Below are positions 1 through 9,526 of a stretch of 55,474 nt of DNA, piece by piece (position 1 is the first letter of the stretch; each line of letters opens with the position of its first letter). Location: NCBI GenBank assembly GCA_028825475.1, contig JAPKAB010000018.1, forward strand, positions 1 through 55,474. Direction: 5' to 3'. This stretch comes from Ascidiaceihabitans sp. GTDB lineage: Bacteria; Pseudomonadota; Alphaproteobacteria; Rhodobacterales; Rhodobacteraceae. The position numbers and the translations under genes are program-made. The notes beneath the pieces are model-generated. The model did no database searches and had not been told where the DNA came from. It saw only the letters and a program-made list of their open reading frames with translations.

Positions 1-2
1 GA

Positions 3-302
3 CCGCAGGGCATGCCACTGTCTAACGGAATGGCACAGCCAGAATTGTACAGTTACACCATTGCCTTACTGCTGATTGGGGGCGGGTTATTTTACCAATC
101 TTTGGCGAAACGCTCTGCAATGATGCGCAAAGTTGGTTTGTTTGTGATTGGCGCGGCAGTTGCCAAGGTATTCTTTGTCGATATTTCGGGGCTTGAGGGA
201 CTGACGCGTGTGTTCTCATTGCTGGTCCTTGGTTTGTCGCTGGCAGGATTGGCGTGGCTCAATCGTTGGGCCCAAGAACAGGTCGAACCAAAGCCAGAGT
301 AA
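3..302 (+). CDS. DUF2339 membrane protein, C-terminal fragment
   Basis: The reading frame is open to the left edge, so this is the 3' end of a longer gene; the ATG at 12 is probably internal. The visible part has two or three hydrophobic segments and the stretch AKVFFVDISGLEGLTRVFSL, which is typical of the C-terminus of DUF2339 proteins. These are large polytopic inner-membrane proteins of unknown function, and the match is from family knowledge. A charged tail (QEQVEPKPE) follows the last membrane segment. Nothing in the visible part suggests an enzymatic role. Confidence 0.7.
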   Translation, partial: PQGMPLSNGMAQPELYSYTIALLLIGGGLFYQSLAKRSAMMRKVGLFVIGAAVAKVFFVDISGLEGLTRVFSLLVLGLSLAGLAWLNRWAQEQVEPKPE

Positions 303-343
303 CAGGCAGGTTGGGGTGAATGGACACTTGTGAGCCTTATCCC

Positions 344-362
344 ACCTGCCTATAAGGCGGGT
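344..362 (+). terminator. Weak hairpin after the DUF2339 gene
   Basis: A 7-bp stem (ACCTGCC with GGCGGGT, one G-U pair) closes a TATAA loop about 40 bases after the DUF2339 stop. No T-run follows, so it is at best a weak terminator or transcript end. The rest of the gap to ileS (303-498) holds no gene that I can see. Confidence 0.3.
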
Positions 363-498
363 ATGAGCTGTATTGACCAGATCATTATACGAATTATATC
401 CCCGGCGCTCTGATACAGTGAGCTGCCGGGCTAAGGTGTTTGAGCCACTCGCACCGACCCAAGACATTCCCAAATTTTGATCCGAAGGACGCGACCAA

Positions 499-3399
499 AT
501 GAGCGCCGAGACACCTGACTATAAAACCACTTTGAACCTGCCAAAGACCGATTTCCCAATGCGCGCGGGCCTTCCCAAACGCGAACCTGAATGGCTTGCC
601 CGTTGGGCTGATATGGGCGTGTATGACCGCCTACGCGAAAAAGAAGGGCGTAAGCCCTTCACCCTGCATGATGGCCCGCCCTATGCGAACGGCAATCTGC
701 ACATCGGTCACGCGCTGAACAAAACGATCAAAGACATGATTGTGCGGTCCCACCAGATGATGGGTTTTGATGCCCGTTACATCCCGGGTTGGGATTGCCA
801 CGGTTTGCCGATCGAATGGAAGATCGAAGAAAAGTACCGCAAGAAGGGCAAGAACAAAGACGCCGTTCCGGTCAATGAATTCCGCAGTGAGTGCCGCAAG
901 TTTGCCGCTGACTGGGTCGATGTGCAGCGCGAAGAGTTCAAGCGCCTTGGCATCAACGGCAATTGGGACAAACCTTATCTGACGATGGATTTCCACGCAG
1001 AGCGCGTAATCGCGGAGGAGTTCCAAAAATTCCTGATGAACGGCACACTGTATCAAGGCTCCAAGCCTGTGATGTGGTCACCTGTCGAGAAAACCGCATT
1101 GGCTGAGGCCGAGGTGGAATACCACGACAAAGAGAGCTTTACGATCTGGGTGAAGTTTAAGGTGAGCAATGCGGCCGATGATTTGAACGATGCGCATGTT
1201 GTGATCTGGACCACGACACCGTGGACCATCCCATCCAACAAAGCTGTCGTTTACGGCCAAGACATCGCTTATGGCCTATATGAAGTGACAGGCACGCCTG
1301 ACGAAAGCTGGACAGCTGTTGGTGACAAATTCTTGTTGGCTGACAACTTGGCCGCTGACGTGATGAAACGCGCCCGTCTTGAAGAAGACCAATGGACCCG
1401 CGTACGCGGCGTTCCCGCTGACGAGTTGGCAGGCCTAACCCTAAGCCACCCATTGGCTGGTGCTGAGGGATCAAACGGCGAATGGGACGAAGCGCGTGAT
1501 TTCCGCGCGGCTGAGTTTGTCACCGACACAGAAGGTACGGGTTTTGTGCACTGCGCCCCATCTCACGGGATGGACGAGTACGAATTGTACCGCGACCTGA
1601 ACATGTTGCAGCAGGTCATCACCTATAACGTCATGGACGATGGCGGCCTGCGCGCTGATTTGCCGTTCTTTGGCGGCACGTACATCCTGAACCGCAAAGG
1701 CGGCGAGGGTGATGCGAATAAGACGATCATCGACAAGCTGGTCGAAGTTGGCGGCCTTTTGGCACGCGGCAAGATCAAGCACAGCTATCCACACTCTTGG
1801 CGCTCTAAGGCTCCGATCATCTATCGCAACACACCGCAATGGTTCGCTGCCGTTGATAAGGCAGTGGGCGATGGCCAAGACACGCATGGTCTAACGATCC
1901 GCGAACGTGCGTTGACTGAAATCGACAACGTCAAATGGACACCACAATCAGGCCGCAACCGCCTGCACGCGATGATGGAGCAACGCCCTGATTGGGTGCT
2001 GTCACGTCAACGTGCATGGGGTGTGCCCTTGACTTGCTTTACGCGGGTGGGCGTTTTGCCGACTGACGACAATTTTCTTCTGCGCAACGCGGACGTCAAC
2101 ACGCGCATCGCTGAAGCATTTGAAGTTGAAGGTGCAGATGCATGGTACGAAGAGGGCGCGAAGGAACGCTTCTTGGGCGGCATCGTGAACCCTGATGAAT
2201 ATGACCAAGTGTTCGACATCTTGGATGTTTGGTTCGACTCAGGCTCCACGCACGCCTTCGTTTTGCGCGACCGCGAAGATGGTTCTGAAGATGGCATCGC
2301 TGATGTCTACATGGAGGGCACCGACCAACACCGTGGTTGGTTCCACTCATCCTTGTTGCAATCCGTCGGCACCACTGGCCGCGCACCTTACCGTAATGTT
2401 GTGACCCACGGTTTCACGCTGGATGAGAAGGGCATGAAGATGTCCAAATCCATCGGCAACACGATCGTGCCTGAAACGATTATCAAGCAATACGGCGCTG
2501 ATATTTTGCGTCTTTGGGTGGCCCAAACGGACTACACTGCCGATCAACGCATCGGGAATGAAATCCTGAAAGGCGTGTCAGACAGCTATCGCCGCCTGCG
2601 CAATACGATCCGCTTTATGCTGGGTTCATTGGCCGATTTTGATGGGTCCAAGGCTGTGGATATCAAAGACATGCCAGAGCTAGAGCAGTTGATCATGCAC
2701 AAGATGGTTGTGCTGGATGAAACCGTGCGCGCCGGGTACGCCAAGTTTGATTTCCAAGGTGTGTTCCGCGCAATCTTTGAATTCGCGACCCAAGACCTGT
2801 CATCCTTCTACTTCGATGTGCGCAAGGATGCGTTGTATTGTGATGGTGCATCGAACCGCCAAAACGCGGCTTTGACCGTGCTGGATCACCTATACGCACG
2901 CCTCACCACTTGGCTTGCTCCGATCTTGCCCTTCACGATGGAAGAAGTCTGGTTGGAACGTAACGCCGCTGAAAGTTCGGTTCACTTGGTTGATTTCCCA
3001 GAAACACCAGCCGAGTGGCGCAATGATGCGCTGGCAGCACGTTCTGACATCGTGCGCGCCGTGCGCCGTGTTGTGACGGGTGCGTTGGAAGAGCAGCGCA
3101 CAGCCAAGGTTATCGGTTCCTCGCTTGAGGCATGCCCAAGCGTGTACCTGTCCGAAGAGCTGGCAGCGGTCATCACCAACCCAGAAACCTTTGCCGATCT
3201 GTGCATCACCAGCCAAGTGAAGCTGGAAACAGGCGCAGCCCCTGAAGGCGCGTTTGTGATTCCTGAGGTCCAGGGCGTTTCAGTTGTCTTTGCTAAGGCT
3301 GAGGGCGACAAATGTGGCCGTTGCTGGAAGATCCTTCCAGATGTTGGCGGACACGCACATGCAGACGTTTGCGGACGTTGTAGCGCAGCACTTGGCTAA
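499..3399 (+). CDS. ileS: Isoleucyl-tRNA synthetase
   Basis: This cytoplasmic class I aminoacyl-tRNA synthetase charges tRNA-Ile and edits mischarged valine. The 966-residue length is normal for bacterial IleS. The HIGH motif is at residues 68-71 and KMSKS at 647-651. The central region holds the CP1 editing domain (WTTTPWTIPSN), and the C-terminus carries the zinc-finger cysteines C939, C942, C958 and C961. The ATG at 499 follows a purine-rich AAGGACG site. The usual neighbour lspA is absent; a Rieske oxygenase follows after a clear terminator. No T-box leader is visible upstream, as expected for an alphaproteobacterium. Confidence 0.97.
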   Translation: MSAETPDYKTTLNLPKTDFPMRAGLPKREPEWLARWADMGVYDRLREKEGRKPFTLHDGPPYANGNLHIGHALNKTIKDMIVRSHQMMGFDARYIPGWDCHGLPIEWKIEEKYRKKGKNKDAVPVNEFRSECRKFAADWVDVQREEFKRLGINGNWDKPYLTMDFHAERVIAEEFQKFLMNGTLYQGSKPVMWSPVEKTALAEAEVEYHDKESFTIWVKFKVSNAADDLNDAHVVIWTTTPWTIPSNKAVVYGQDIAYGLYEVTGTPDESWTAVGDKFLLADNLAADVMKRARLEEDQWTRVRGVPADELAGLTLSHPLAGAEGSNGEWDEARDFRAAEFVTDTEGTGFVHCAPSHGMDEYELYRDLNMLQQVITYNVMDDGGLRADLPFFGGTYILNRKGGEGDANKTIIDKLVEVGGLLARGKIKHSYPHSWRSKAPIIYRNTPQWFAAVDKAVGDGQDTHGLTIRERALTEIDNVKWTPQSGRNRLHAMMEQRPDWVLSRQRAWGVPLTCFTRVGVLPTDDNFLLRNADVNTRIAEAFEVEGADAWYEEGAKERFLGGIVNPDEYDQVFDILDVWFDSGSTHAFVLRDREDGSEDGIADVYMEGTDQHRGWFHSSLLQSVGTTGRAPYRNVVTHGFTLDEKGMKMSKSIGNTIVPETIIKQYGADILRLWVAQTDYTADQRIGNEILKGVSDSYRRLRNTIRFMLGSLADFDGSKAVDIKDMPELEQLIMHKMVVLDETVRAGYAKFDFQGVFRAIFEFATQDLSSFYFDVRKDALYCDGASNRQNAALTVLDHLYARLTTWLAPILPFTMEEVWLERNAAESSVHLVDFPETPAEWRNDALAARSDIVRAVRRVVTGALEEQRTAKVIGSSLEACPSVYLSEELAAVITNPETFADLCITSQVKLETGAAPEGAFVIPEVQGVSVVFAKAEGDKCGRCWKILPDVGGHAHADVCGRCSAALG

Positions 3400-3423
3400 A
3401 GCAGGCCAAGATTAGAATTGAGG

Positions 3424-3453
3424 AAAAGGCGCTGGGCAACTGGCGCCTTTTTT
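3424..3453 (+). terminator. Rho-independent terminator of ileS
   Basis: A perfect 8-bp stem (AAAGGCGC at 3425-3432 with GCGCCTTT at 3443-3450) has a 10-base loop and ends in a run of six T. It lies 25 bases after the ileS stop and separates ileS from the Rieske gene. Confidence 0.85.
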
Positions 3454-3509
3454 GTGGACGCCCCTTTGGAAAACCTGTGTAGTCGCAGGGGAATAATGGA
3501 GTGCTCGAG

Positions 3510-4550
3510 ATGTTTCTGAAAAATGCATGGTATGTGGCGGCTTGGGCTGAAGAGATCACACGCGACTTGCAGCAGATCGTGGTCTTGGGCGAAAAGATCT
3601 GTGTCTTTCGTACAGAGACAGGTGAATTCGTCGGGCTAGAAGATGCCTGCCCACACCGTAAACTGCCGCTGTCCAAGGGCCGCATCAAAGGCGACACTGT
3701 TGAATGTGGTTACCACGGTCTGACGTTTGACTGCGCTGGCCAATGCGTTTGGGCACCGGGCACAGGGCGCATCCCGTCCAACGCCAAGGTTCACGCCTAT
3801 CCCCTGCATGAAAAATACGGGCTGGTTTGGATTTGGATGGGCAACCCCGCCTTGGCCGACCCCCAAGATATCTTCGGGATCGAAAACTACAACAACCCAG
3901 ACTGGGGCATCAATCGTGGCGATGCGATGGAATTGGAATGCAATTACCTGTTGATGTGTGACAACTTGCTGGACCCGACCCACGTGGCATGGGTGCATGC
4001 GGGCAGCTTTGGCCAAGCTGCGACCAAGGACGCTCCGTTGCGGGTGACTAAGAACGAGGACGGCGTGATCGTGCATCGCTGGATGATGGATGTGGAACCC
4101 GCGCCATTTTACAAAAAAGTCATTGGTTTTAAAGGGAATTGCGACCGTTTGCAGCATTACGAGGTGCGCTATCCCTCACATGCGTTGATCCGTGCGGTGT
4201 TTACACCTGCGGGCACAGGGGGGCCTGATGGGCCATTGCATGAGGATGTGTTCATCATGGACAGCTATAACTTTATGACCCCCACAACTGAGGGTGAGAC
4301 ACGTTACTACTGGTTCCAACTACGCAATATTCGGCCAGATGATGCGGCACTGTCGCAGTTGATGACAGAGGATGTACAGCACGCCTTTGAAGAGGATCGT
4401 GCGGTCCTCAATGAGGTGCAAAAGGGCATGAGTAACAAGCGCACGCCGCACATCGATCTTCCGATTGATGGAGGGCAGTTGCGGTTCCGTCGTCAATTAC
4501 AGGCTATGATCAATGAAGAAGAGCAAGTTGATCGCCAAATGGCAGAGTAG
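3510..4550 (+). CDS. Rieske-type aromatic ring oxygenase, vanillate O-demethylase oxygenase subunit family
   Basis: This is a Rieske non-heme iron oxygenase of the VanA / Pfam PaO-like type, which demethylates or hydroxylates aromatic acids with electrons from a separate reductase. The Rieske ligands are C47, H49, C66 and H69 (CPH and CGYH). The mononuclear iron histidines H158 and H163 sit in DNLLDPTHVAWVH. I chose the ATG at 3510 (MFLKNAWYVAAW, the usual VanA start) because GGAG lies 8 bases upstream; an in-frame GTG at 3501 is an alternative. No VanB-type ferredoxin reductase lies in the window, so the electron donor must be encoded elsewhere. The true substrate is not evident. The gene ends 4 bases from the convergent dipeptidase gene. 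Confidence 0.85.
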   Translation: MFLKNAWYVAAWAEEITRDLQQIVVLGEKICVFRTETGEFVGLEDACPHRKLPLSKGRIKGDTVECGYHGLTFDCAGQCVWAPGTGRIPSNAKVHAYPLHEKYGLVWIWMGNPALADPQDIFGIENYNNPDWGINRGDAMELECNYLLMCDNLLDPTHVAWVHAGSFGQAATKDAPLRVTKNEDGVIVHRWMMDVEPAPFYKKVIGFKGNCDRLQHYEVRYPSHALIRAVFTPAGTGGPDGPLHEDVFIMDSYNFMTPTTEGETRYYWFQLRNIRPDDAALSQLMTEDVQHAFEEDRAVLNEVQKGMSNKRTPHIDLPIDGGQLRFRRQLQAMINEEEQVDRQMAE

Positions 4551-4554
4551 CGCG

Positions 4555-5730
4555 TTACTTTAGGCGAGATCGCAGGACACGGATCATGTTTTCACCCATG
4601 ACTTTGCGAATGTCGGAATCTGTCAGCCCGGCCTCTTGCAGTGCGTGGGTCAGTGCAGGAAGCTCAGATGTGTCAAACGCGGTTTCAACAGAGCCATCAA
4701 AATCAGAGCCAAGCGATACGTGATCAACGCCAACTGCGTCTACGCCTGCTTTGATCATGCGTGCGATTCCAGATGGCGAGATGTCGCCGCAAGCGACTTC
4801 AGCCCAGTAGCTCATTCCCAAGACGCCACCAGAAGCAGCGATTTCCCCCATTAACTCATCAGTCAAGTTTCGCTTAGTTGGGCAGTGCCCATGAAGGCCA
4901 GTGTGACTAACGATGATTGGCATAGAGGTGATAGCGAGCACATCAACCGCCACTTGTGGTGAGGAGTGAGCAAGGTCAAGCACCATGCCGCGCGTTTCGA
5001 TTTCAGCCACAACAGAACGTCCGAAAGCTGTTAGCCCTGCGTTGCTTTCGCCGTGCAACGAGCCACCAAGTTCGTTGTCAAAAAAGTGTTGTAGGCCGAT
5101 GATACGGTGCCCAGCAGACTCGATTTTGTCCATATTCGCAAGGTCACCCTCAAGCGGGTGTGCGCCCTCGATCCCAAGGATACCGCCCACGCCCGTGCTG
5201 CCAGCCGCACGGGCGGCGAGATGGTTATCGAGGTCAGCTAGGGAAGTAATAATGGTCAATCTATCAGGTATTCTATCGGCCAAGCGATGTAGCTTTTCTG
5301 CTTGGTACATGGCGCGCTCAAGGATCGATCCCCATGTGCGGATAGGCCAAAGTTGCCCAATCGCAAGCGGAGTGATGTTGTCAAAGGCATCACTGGAATT
5401 GCTGTCATAGCTTTGATTAGCTGGGCTTTTAGTAACGGCTGTGAACACCTGGATGGCAACCCCACCTTCAATAAGGCGTGGAATGTCGACCTGACCACGT
5501 GTTCCACGCTTGGCTAAGTCACGCTGCCACAACAGGCTATCGGCGTGCCAATCACCAATGACAAGCGTGTCATGGAGCGCTTGGGCTTCGGCCGAAACCG
5601 GGTATGGGTCATGAGGCACGATGCTATTGCGGGTTTCTTCAACGTAGCCCGGCGCGATTATAAAGAAGGCGATGATAACAATGGCGAGAACAAGCAAGAG
5701 TCGTCTGATCCATTTCCCCAATACACGCAT
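4555..5730 (-). CDS. Membrane-anchored dipeptidase, peptidase M19 family
   Basis: This is a zinc-dependent dipeptidase of the renal dipeptidase (M19) family, which cleaves dipeptides and often D-residue-containing ones. The N-terminus has a basic stretch followed by one hydrophobic segment (residues about 11-27), so the enzyme is probably anchored with its catalytic domain in the periplasm. Zinc-site features include H62 and D64 (WHAD), the bridging Glu in GIEGAH, a His in LQHFFDN, a His in VSHTG and an Asp in GSDFDG. The start has a strong GGAG site upstream. At 391 residues it is slightly longer than soluble homologues because of the anchor. Peptidoglycan-dipeptide recycling or nutrient dipeptide use are both possible. 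Confidence 0.9.
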   Translation of the reverse strand: MRVLGKWIRRLLLVLAIVIIAFFIIAPGYVEETRNSIVPHDPYPVSAEAQALHDTLVIGDWHADSLLWQRDLAKRGTRGQVDIPRLIEGGVAIQVFTAVTKSPANQSYDSNSSDAFDNITPLAIGQLWPIRTWGSILERAMYQAEKLHRLADRIPDRLTIITSLADLDNHLAARAAGSTGVGGILGIEGAHPLEGDLANMDKIESAGHRIIGLQHFFDNELGGSLHGESNAGLTAFGRSVVAEIETRGMVLDLAHSSPQVAVDVLAITSMPIIVSHTGLHGHCPTKRNLTDELMGEIAASGGVLGMSYWAEVACGDISPSGIARMIKAGVDAVGVDHVSLGSDFDGSVETAFDTSELPALTHALQEAGLTDSDIRKVMGENMIRVLRSRLK

Positions 5731-5825
5731 TGCCGTCTCCTTTGGTTTTAGTTGACTGCATCGTAAATCAGATCATGATCAAGGCAATAGCCAAGGTGGT
5801 TCTTTGCAAAATTTGGAGACCTGAA

Positions 5826-6095
5826 ATGGCCGGTGGTTGGGCAAAAGATGGTGCTGTAAGTGAACAGATCGAAGCATCAATCAATGATGAGTTGGCCCGC
5901 ATGCAGGCACGCAAAGTCCCTTTGGGCTCAAGCCTCTCACATTGTGCAGAGTGTGAGGAGCCGATCTCGGAACAACGGCGGCTGGCGGTGGTTGGAGTGA
6001 AGTTGTGCCTTGACTGTGTTCAAGAGCGTGAGACCCAGCATCAAAATCGTAGCGGGATCAATCGTCGCGGGAGTAAGGACAGCCAGTTGAAGTGA
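5826..6095 (+). CDS. DksA/TraR-family C4 zinc-finger protein
   Basis: A small protein of 89 residues with a C-terminal zinc finger (C40-x2-C43 and C61-x2-C64) of the DksA/TraR type. It lacks the long coiled-coil of true DksA and resembles short YbiI-like members of unknown role, which may bind RNA polymerase. The frame is open upstream to 5730, but the ATG at 5826 (MAGGWAKDG) has a GGAG site 7 bases before it and fits the family length, so I chose it. It is divergent from the M19 dipeptidase gene and convergent with pepF. Confidence 0.8.
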   Translation: MAGGWAKDGAVSEQIEASINDELARMQARKVPLGSSLSHCAECEEPISEQRRLAVVGVKLCLDCVQERETQHQNRSGINRRGSKDSQLK

Positions 6096-6159
6096 TTGTT
6101 TGACGTATTCTCTTAGCGGCCCTTTGGGGAGAGTTTGTTTGGTAAGAGGAAAATGAGTG

Positions 6160-6185
6160 GGCCACGCGCTGAAGGGCGCGTGGCC
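6160..6185. terminator. Bidirectional terminator between the zinc-finger gene and pepF
   Basis: A perfect 10-bp GC-rich stem (GGCCACGCGC at 6160-6169 with GCGCGTGGCC at 6176-6185) has a 6-base loop. T-rich stretches flank it on both strands. It lies between two convergent genes and can serve both. Confidence 0.75.
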
Positions 6186-6194
6186 AAATTGGTT

Positions 6195-8027
6195 TTAGTC
6201 TTCCATGGCTTCGAGTTCGTCGATGAACCCTGAGATCATTGAAAGACCTTTATCCCAGAATTTTGGATCAGACGCATCAAGACCGAATGGGGCAAGCAGT
6301 TCTTTGTGGTGCTTGGATCCGCCAGCTTTGAGCATCTCGAAGTATTTATCCTCAAAACCCTCATCACCCTCTGCGTAAACCGCATAAAGCGCGTTCACGA
6401 GGCCATCGCCGAAAGCATAGGCGTAGACGTAGAACGGTGAATGGACGAAGTGGGGGATATAGGCCCAGAAGGTTTCATAACCGTCCATGAATTCGAATGC
6501 TGGCCCGAGGCTTTCGCCTTGTACACTCATCCAAATATCATTGATATTTTCTGGGGTGAGTTCGCCTTGAGCACGTGCTGCGTGAAGCTTGCACTCAAAA
6601 TCATAAAACGCGATTTGGCGCACAACTGTGTTGATCATGTCCTCGACTTTGCCAGCCAAAAGGATGCGGCGTTCTGACTTGGTTTCAGCCCCATCGAGCA
6701 TCTTGCGGAACGTAAGCATTTCGCCAAAGACAGAAGCTGTTTCAGCTAGCGTGAGTGGGGTTGAAGAAAGCATTTCGCCTTGTTCTGCGGCCAACACTTG
6801 GTGCACGCCGTGGCCCAACTCATGGGCCAATGTCATGACATCACGTGGTTTTCCCAAGTAATTTAGCATCACGTATGGGTGCACATTCGTCACGGTTGGG
6901 TGTGCAAATGCACCCGGGGCCTTGCCCGGCTTTACACCTGCATCAATCCAACCGTCTGAGAAGAAGGGTGCTGCGAGTTCGCCCATACGTGGGTCAAACG
7001 CGTTATAGGCTGACATCACCATGTCTTCGGCTGTGGCCCAATCGACGATGCGGGTGTCTTCCATTGGGAGGGGCGCGTTGCGGTCCCAAACCTGCATCAC
7101 ATCAAGCCCCAGCCATTTGCGCTTTAGTTCGTAATAACGGTGGCTTAGCTTGGGATATGCCGCGACAACAGCATTACGCAATGCCTCGACGACTTCGGGT
7201 TCCACATCGTTGGACAAATGACGGCCTGTTTGCGGTGTTTCCATGCCACGCCAGCGGTCGATAATTTCTTTTTCCTTGGCTTGCGTGTTGTGCACACGGG
7301 CGAAGGTTTTGACATTGGCCCCAAAGACTTCGGCCAATTCACGTGATGCCGCTTCGCGGACACTGCGATCAGGGTCCGTTAGCAGGTTTAATGTGCCCTC
7401 AATGTTGAGAAGTTCACCTTCCACGTTGAACTCAAGTCCTGCGATGGTTTCATCAAACAGTCGTTCCCATGCATCGCCGACGACACCCAAATCGTGCATG
7501 AATTTTTCCAACTCGTCGGAAAGCTGGTATTTCTTCATCGCGCGGATGCGGTCAAATACTGGTTTGTAACGCGCCAGATCAGCATTGGCGGCTAAAAGGG
7601 CTTCCATGTGATCGTCGTCTAATGTGTTCAATTCAAGCGTGAAAAAAACCAGTGGTGTTGTGTAGTTTGTAATTTTTTCTTGCGCATCCGACATAAATTT
7701 TGCGCGACTCGCGTCTGTTGTCTTTTGGTAATAGCGCAGGCCAGCATAGGACATGATACGTCCAGCGACTTGGTTAATCTTTTCGTTACGGAGGACACAA
7801 TCAAGCAGGCCAGTGGCATCAAGACCGGTTAGCTTGTTTTCATAGTCGACGGCAAAAGATGCGCACTCGGCTTCAAGCCATTCTAGATCGCGTGTGAGTT
7901 CGGGTGCCTCTTCTCCAGTGTATAGGTCATCTAGATTCCATTCAGGGAGATCGCCCATTGGGCCATCGCTATTTATGCCTCCGGATCCGGTGTTTGCATC
8001 TTGGGCGGGGAAAGGGAGTCTGAACAT
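6195..8027 (-). CDS. pepF: Oligoendopeptidase F, M3 family
   Basis: This cytoplasmic zinc metallo-oligopeptidase degrades short peptides. The HELGH zinc motif is at residues 402-406, with the downstream Glu in the ETASVFGE stretch. The N-terminal helical part includes the usual WNLDDLY start of the M3B family. I chose the ATG at 8027 (MFRLPFPAQ) because GAGG lies 6 bases upstream; the frame extends to 8090, and an upstream ATG at 8039 overlaps the ribosome site. The 610-residue length suits PepF. It ends at the bidirectional terminator. Confidence 0.93.
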   Translation of the reverse strand: MFRLPFPAQDANTGSGGINSDGPMGDLPEWNLDDLYTGEEAPELTRDLEWLEAECASFAVDYENKLTGLDATGLLDCVLRNEKINQVAGRIMSYAGLRYYQKTTDASRAKFMSDAQEKITNYTTPLVFFTLELNTLDDDHMEALLAANADLARYKPVFDRIRAMKKYQLSDELEKFMHDLGVVGDAWERLFDETIAGLEFNVEGELLNIEGTLNLLTDPDRSVREAASRELAEVFGANVKTFARVHNTQAKEKEIIDRWRGMETPQTGRHLSNDVEPEVVEALRNAVVAAYPKLSHRYYELKRKWLGLDVMQVWDRNAPLPMEDTRIVDWATAEDMVMSAYNAFDPRMGELAAPFFSDGWIDAGVKPGKAPGAFAHPTVTNVHPYVMLNYLGKPRDVMTLAHELGHGVHQVLAAEQGEMLSSTPLTLAETASVFGEMLTFRKMLDGAETKSERRILLAGKVEDMINTVVRQIAFYDFECKLHAARAQGELTPENINDIWMSVQGESLGPAFEFMDGYETFWAYIPHFVHSPFYVYAYAFGDGLVNALYAVYAEGDEGFEDKYFEMLKAGGSKHHKELLAPFGLDASDPKFWDKGLSMISGFIDELEAMED

Positions 8028-8208
8028 TTGAAGCCTCATTGGTTTTGTTAGTTTAATAGGTATGTGCGAGGGGCAGGCGGGACAAGGCACAAATACGCAA
8101 ATGCTGCGCGCAGGCGCTGCTTGCGGACGTCCTTATGTGTGTATTTTGATGAAGCGGGTGCCCGTCCGATACAGAACACCGCTTTGTTAAGGCTGAAGAT
8201 CAGTCTTG

Positions 8209-9150
8209 CTAAGTTTGGTCCGCGAATAGTGCTGCAATCTGATCAAAAGCATCATCACGTATACCTTGGCGCTCCATGAGAATTTCGTGCTCTGCGTCCT
8301 CGACAAGGGCCAGGTTGCCGTTGTCCCACCGGTTCATACGGTCATAGATCGAGCTAACACGCACAATCCGCTCATTTGTGCCTAAGAATGTGAGCGTTGG
8401 AATGTCAGGGGAAGGTAGCGCTGCAAGAGACCGTGTCTCTCTTAAGGCTTCACGTAACCAGACAAAACTGGGCCCACCAAGGCCAAGAGCGCTGTATTTG
8501 GCCACTTGATCTGTCATGAGTTCAAACATTGTGGGATCGGTGGTCAGCATGTTGTCTTCATAGGGCGCTGTTAGCACATAGGATTCAGGTGATGTATTTG
8601 GTGGGTAGGATGCGCCTTTGCCTAGAAACGGCATGATATGACTTAAAATCCATGCGACGGGGCGCAAATGCGGGGCAATATGAATGCCAAACATTGGTGC
8701 AGAAAAAGCGACAGCCTTGACTGGTAACCCGTTTTTCAAGGCACGAAGTCCGATGGCACCACCCATCGAATGTGCGACAAGGTAATATGGCTTTGGAAGA
8801 GTTAATTCCTCGGCAGCTCTCAAGAGCGCGTCGACATCTTTTTGATAATCATGGAATTTTTCGACATGCCCGACCATTGGGTCACCCAACAAGCGATCTG
8901 CCAAACCTTGGCCGCGCCAATCGACTGCTATCGTGCAATACCCGCGGCTCTCTAGGTCCGCGGCGCACGCCGCGTATTTTTCGACGTATTCGGTGCGGCC
9001 GGGGAATAGCAAAACTGTACCCCGAGCCGCGTTTTCTGCCCAGACTGCCAGTCTGATACGTTTGTTGTCTGATGTGGTGGCCCAATAGGCTGTCGCATTA
9101 TCACCCGATGGGCAAATGTCAGCGTAAAAAGGTGCGGCAGTCAAAGTCAT
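8209..9150 (-). CDS. Alpha/beta hydrolase, lysophospholipase / monoglyceride lipase type
   Basis: This serine hydrolase resembles PldB and monoacylglycerol lipases, which release fatty acids from lysophospholipids or monoglycerides. The nucleophile elbow is GxSxG-like (HSMGG, S128), the oxyanion-side motif is FPGRTEY, and WRGQG follows beta strand 4 as in the family. The acid and histidine of the triad probably lie in FLGTNERIV and EDAEHEIL near the C-terminus. No signal peptide is visible, so it is probably cytoplasmic. It sits 12 bases after the SCP2 gene in the same orientation, which suggests one lipid-related transcript. Confidence 0.85.
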   Translation of the reverse strand: MTLTAAPFYADICPSGDNATAYWATTSDNKRIRLAVWAENAARGTVLLFPGRTEYVEKYAACAADLESRGYCTIAVDWRGQGLADRLLGDPMVGHVEKFHDYQKDVDALLRAAEELTLPKPYYLVAHSMGGAIGLRALKNGLPVKAVAFSAPMFGIHIAPHLRPVAWILSHIMPFLGKGASYPPNTSPESYVLTAPYEDNMLTTDPTMFELMTDQVAKYSALGLGGPSFVWLREALRETRSLAALPSPDIPTLTFLGTNERIVRVSSIYDRMNRWDNGNLALVEDAEHEILMERQGIRDDAFDQIAALFADQT

Positions 9151-9162
9151 ATTACTAGATCC

Positions 9163-9453
9163 TTAGCCTAAAACAGAGGCCAATTTCATTGCCATGCCCA
9201 TGTCGCCATCGACCTTAAGCTTACCTGTCATAAATGCACTTGTGGCGTTTGTATCACCAGCCAAGATGCCTTCGAACGTTTCTGCGTCAGCACTTAGGGT
9301 TACATCTGTTTCATCGTCGCCCGCACGTGCGCCATCAGCGTCGATTACCACGCCGCCTTCGCCTTCGATTTCGAATTTAGCGGAACCATCAAATGCGGCT
9401 CCTGCCAATTTTTCGTTTAATGCAGTAACGGCTGCGTTGATAAGATCACTCAT
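9163..9453 (-). CDS. SCP2 sterol-binding domain protein
   Basis: A single-domain protein of 96 residues matching the SCP2 lipid-binding fold: an N-terminal helix, a GEGGVVIDADG strand pair, and the C-terminal TGKLKVDGDMGMAMKLASVL segment that is diagnostic of the family. Such stand-alone proteins are thought to bind acyl chains or acyl-CoA. The alpha/beta hydrolase follows directly. It is divergent from the TPR gene. Confidence 0.88.
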   Translation of the reverse strand: MSDLINAAVTALNEKLAGAAFDGSAKFEIEGEGGVVIDADGARAGDDETDVTLSADAETFEGILAGDTNATSAFMTGKLKVDGDMGMAMKLASVLG

Positions 9454-9526
9454 GTGTTATGGCCCTTTTGGCTATTTTGCGCAGACTGCTATGGAAATGC
9501 GGCTGCGTCCTGTTACATTCCTATAT

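Noticed and set aside
303..498. T-box leader before ileS
   Set aside because: No specifier stem or T-box sequence seen, and T-boxes are not expected in this lineage.
9194..9526. Long N-terminal extension of the TPR protein
   Set aside because: This part is antisense to the SCP2 gene and Ser/Pro-rich; the signal peptide starts at 9527.
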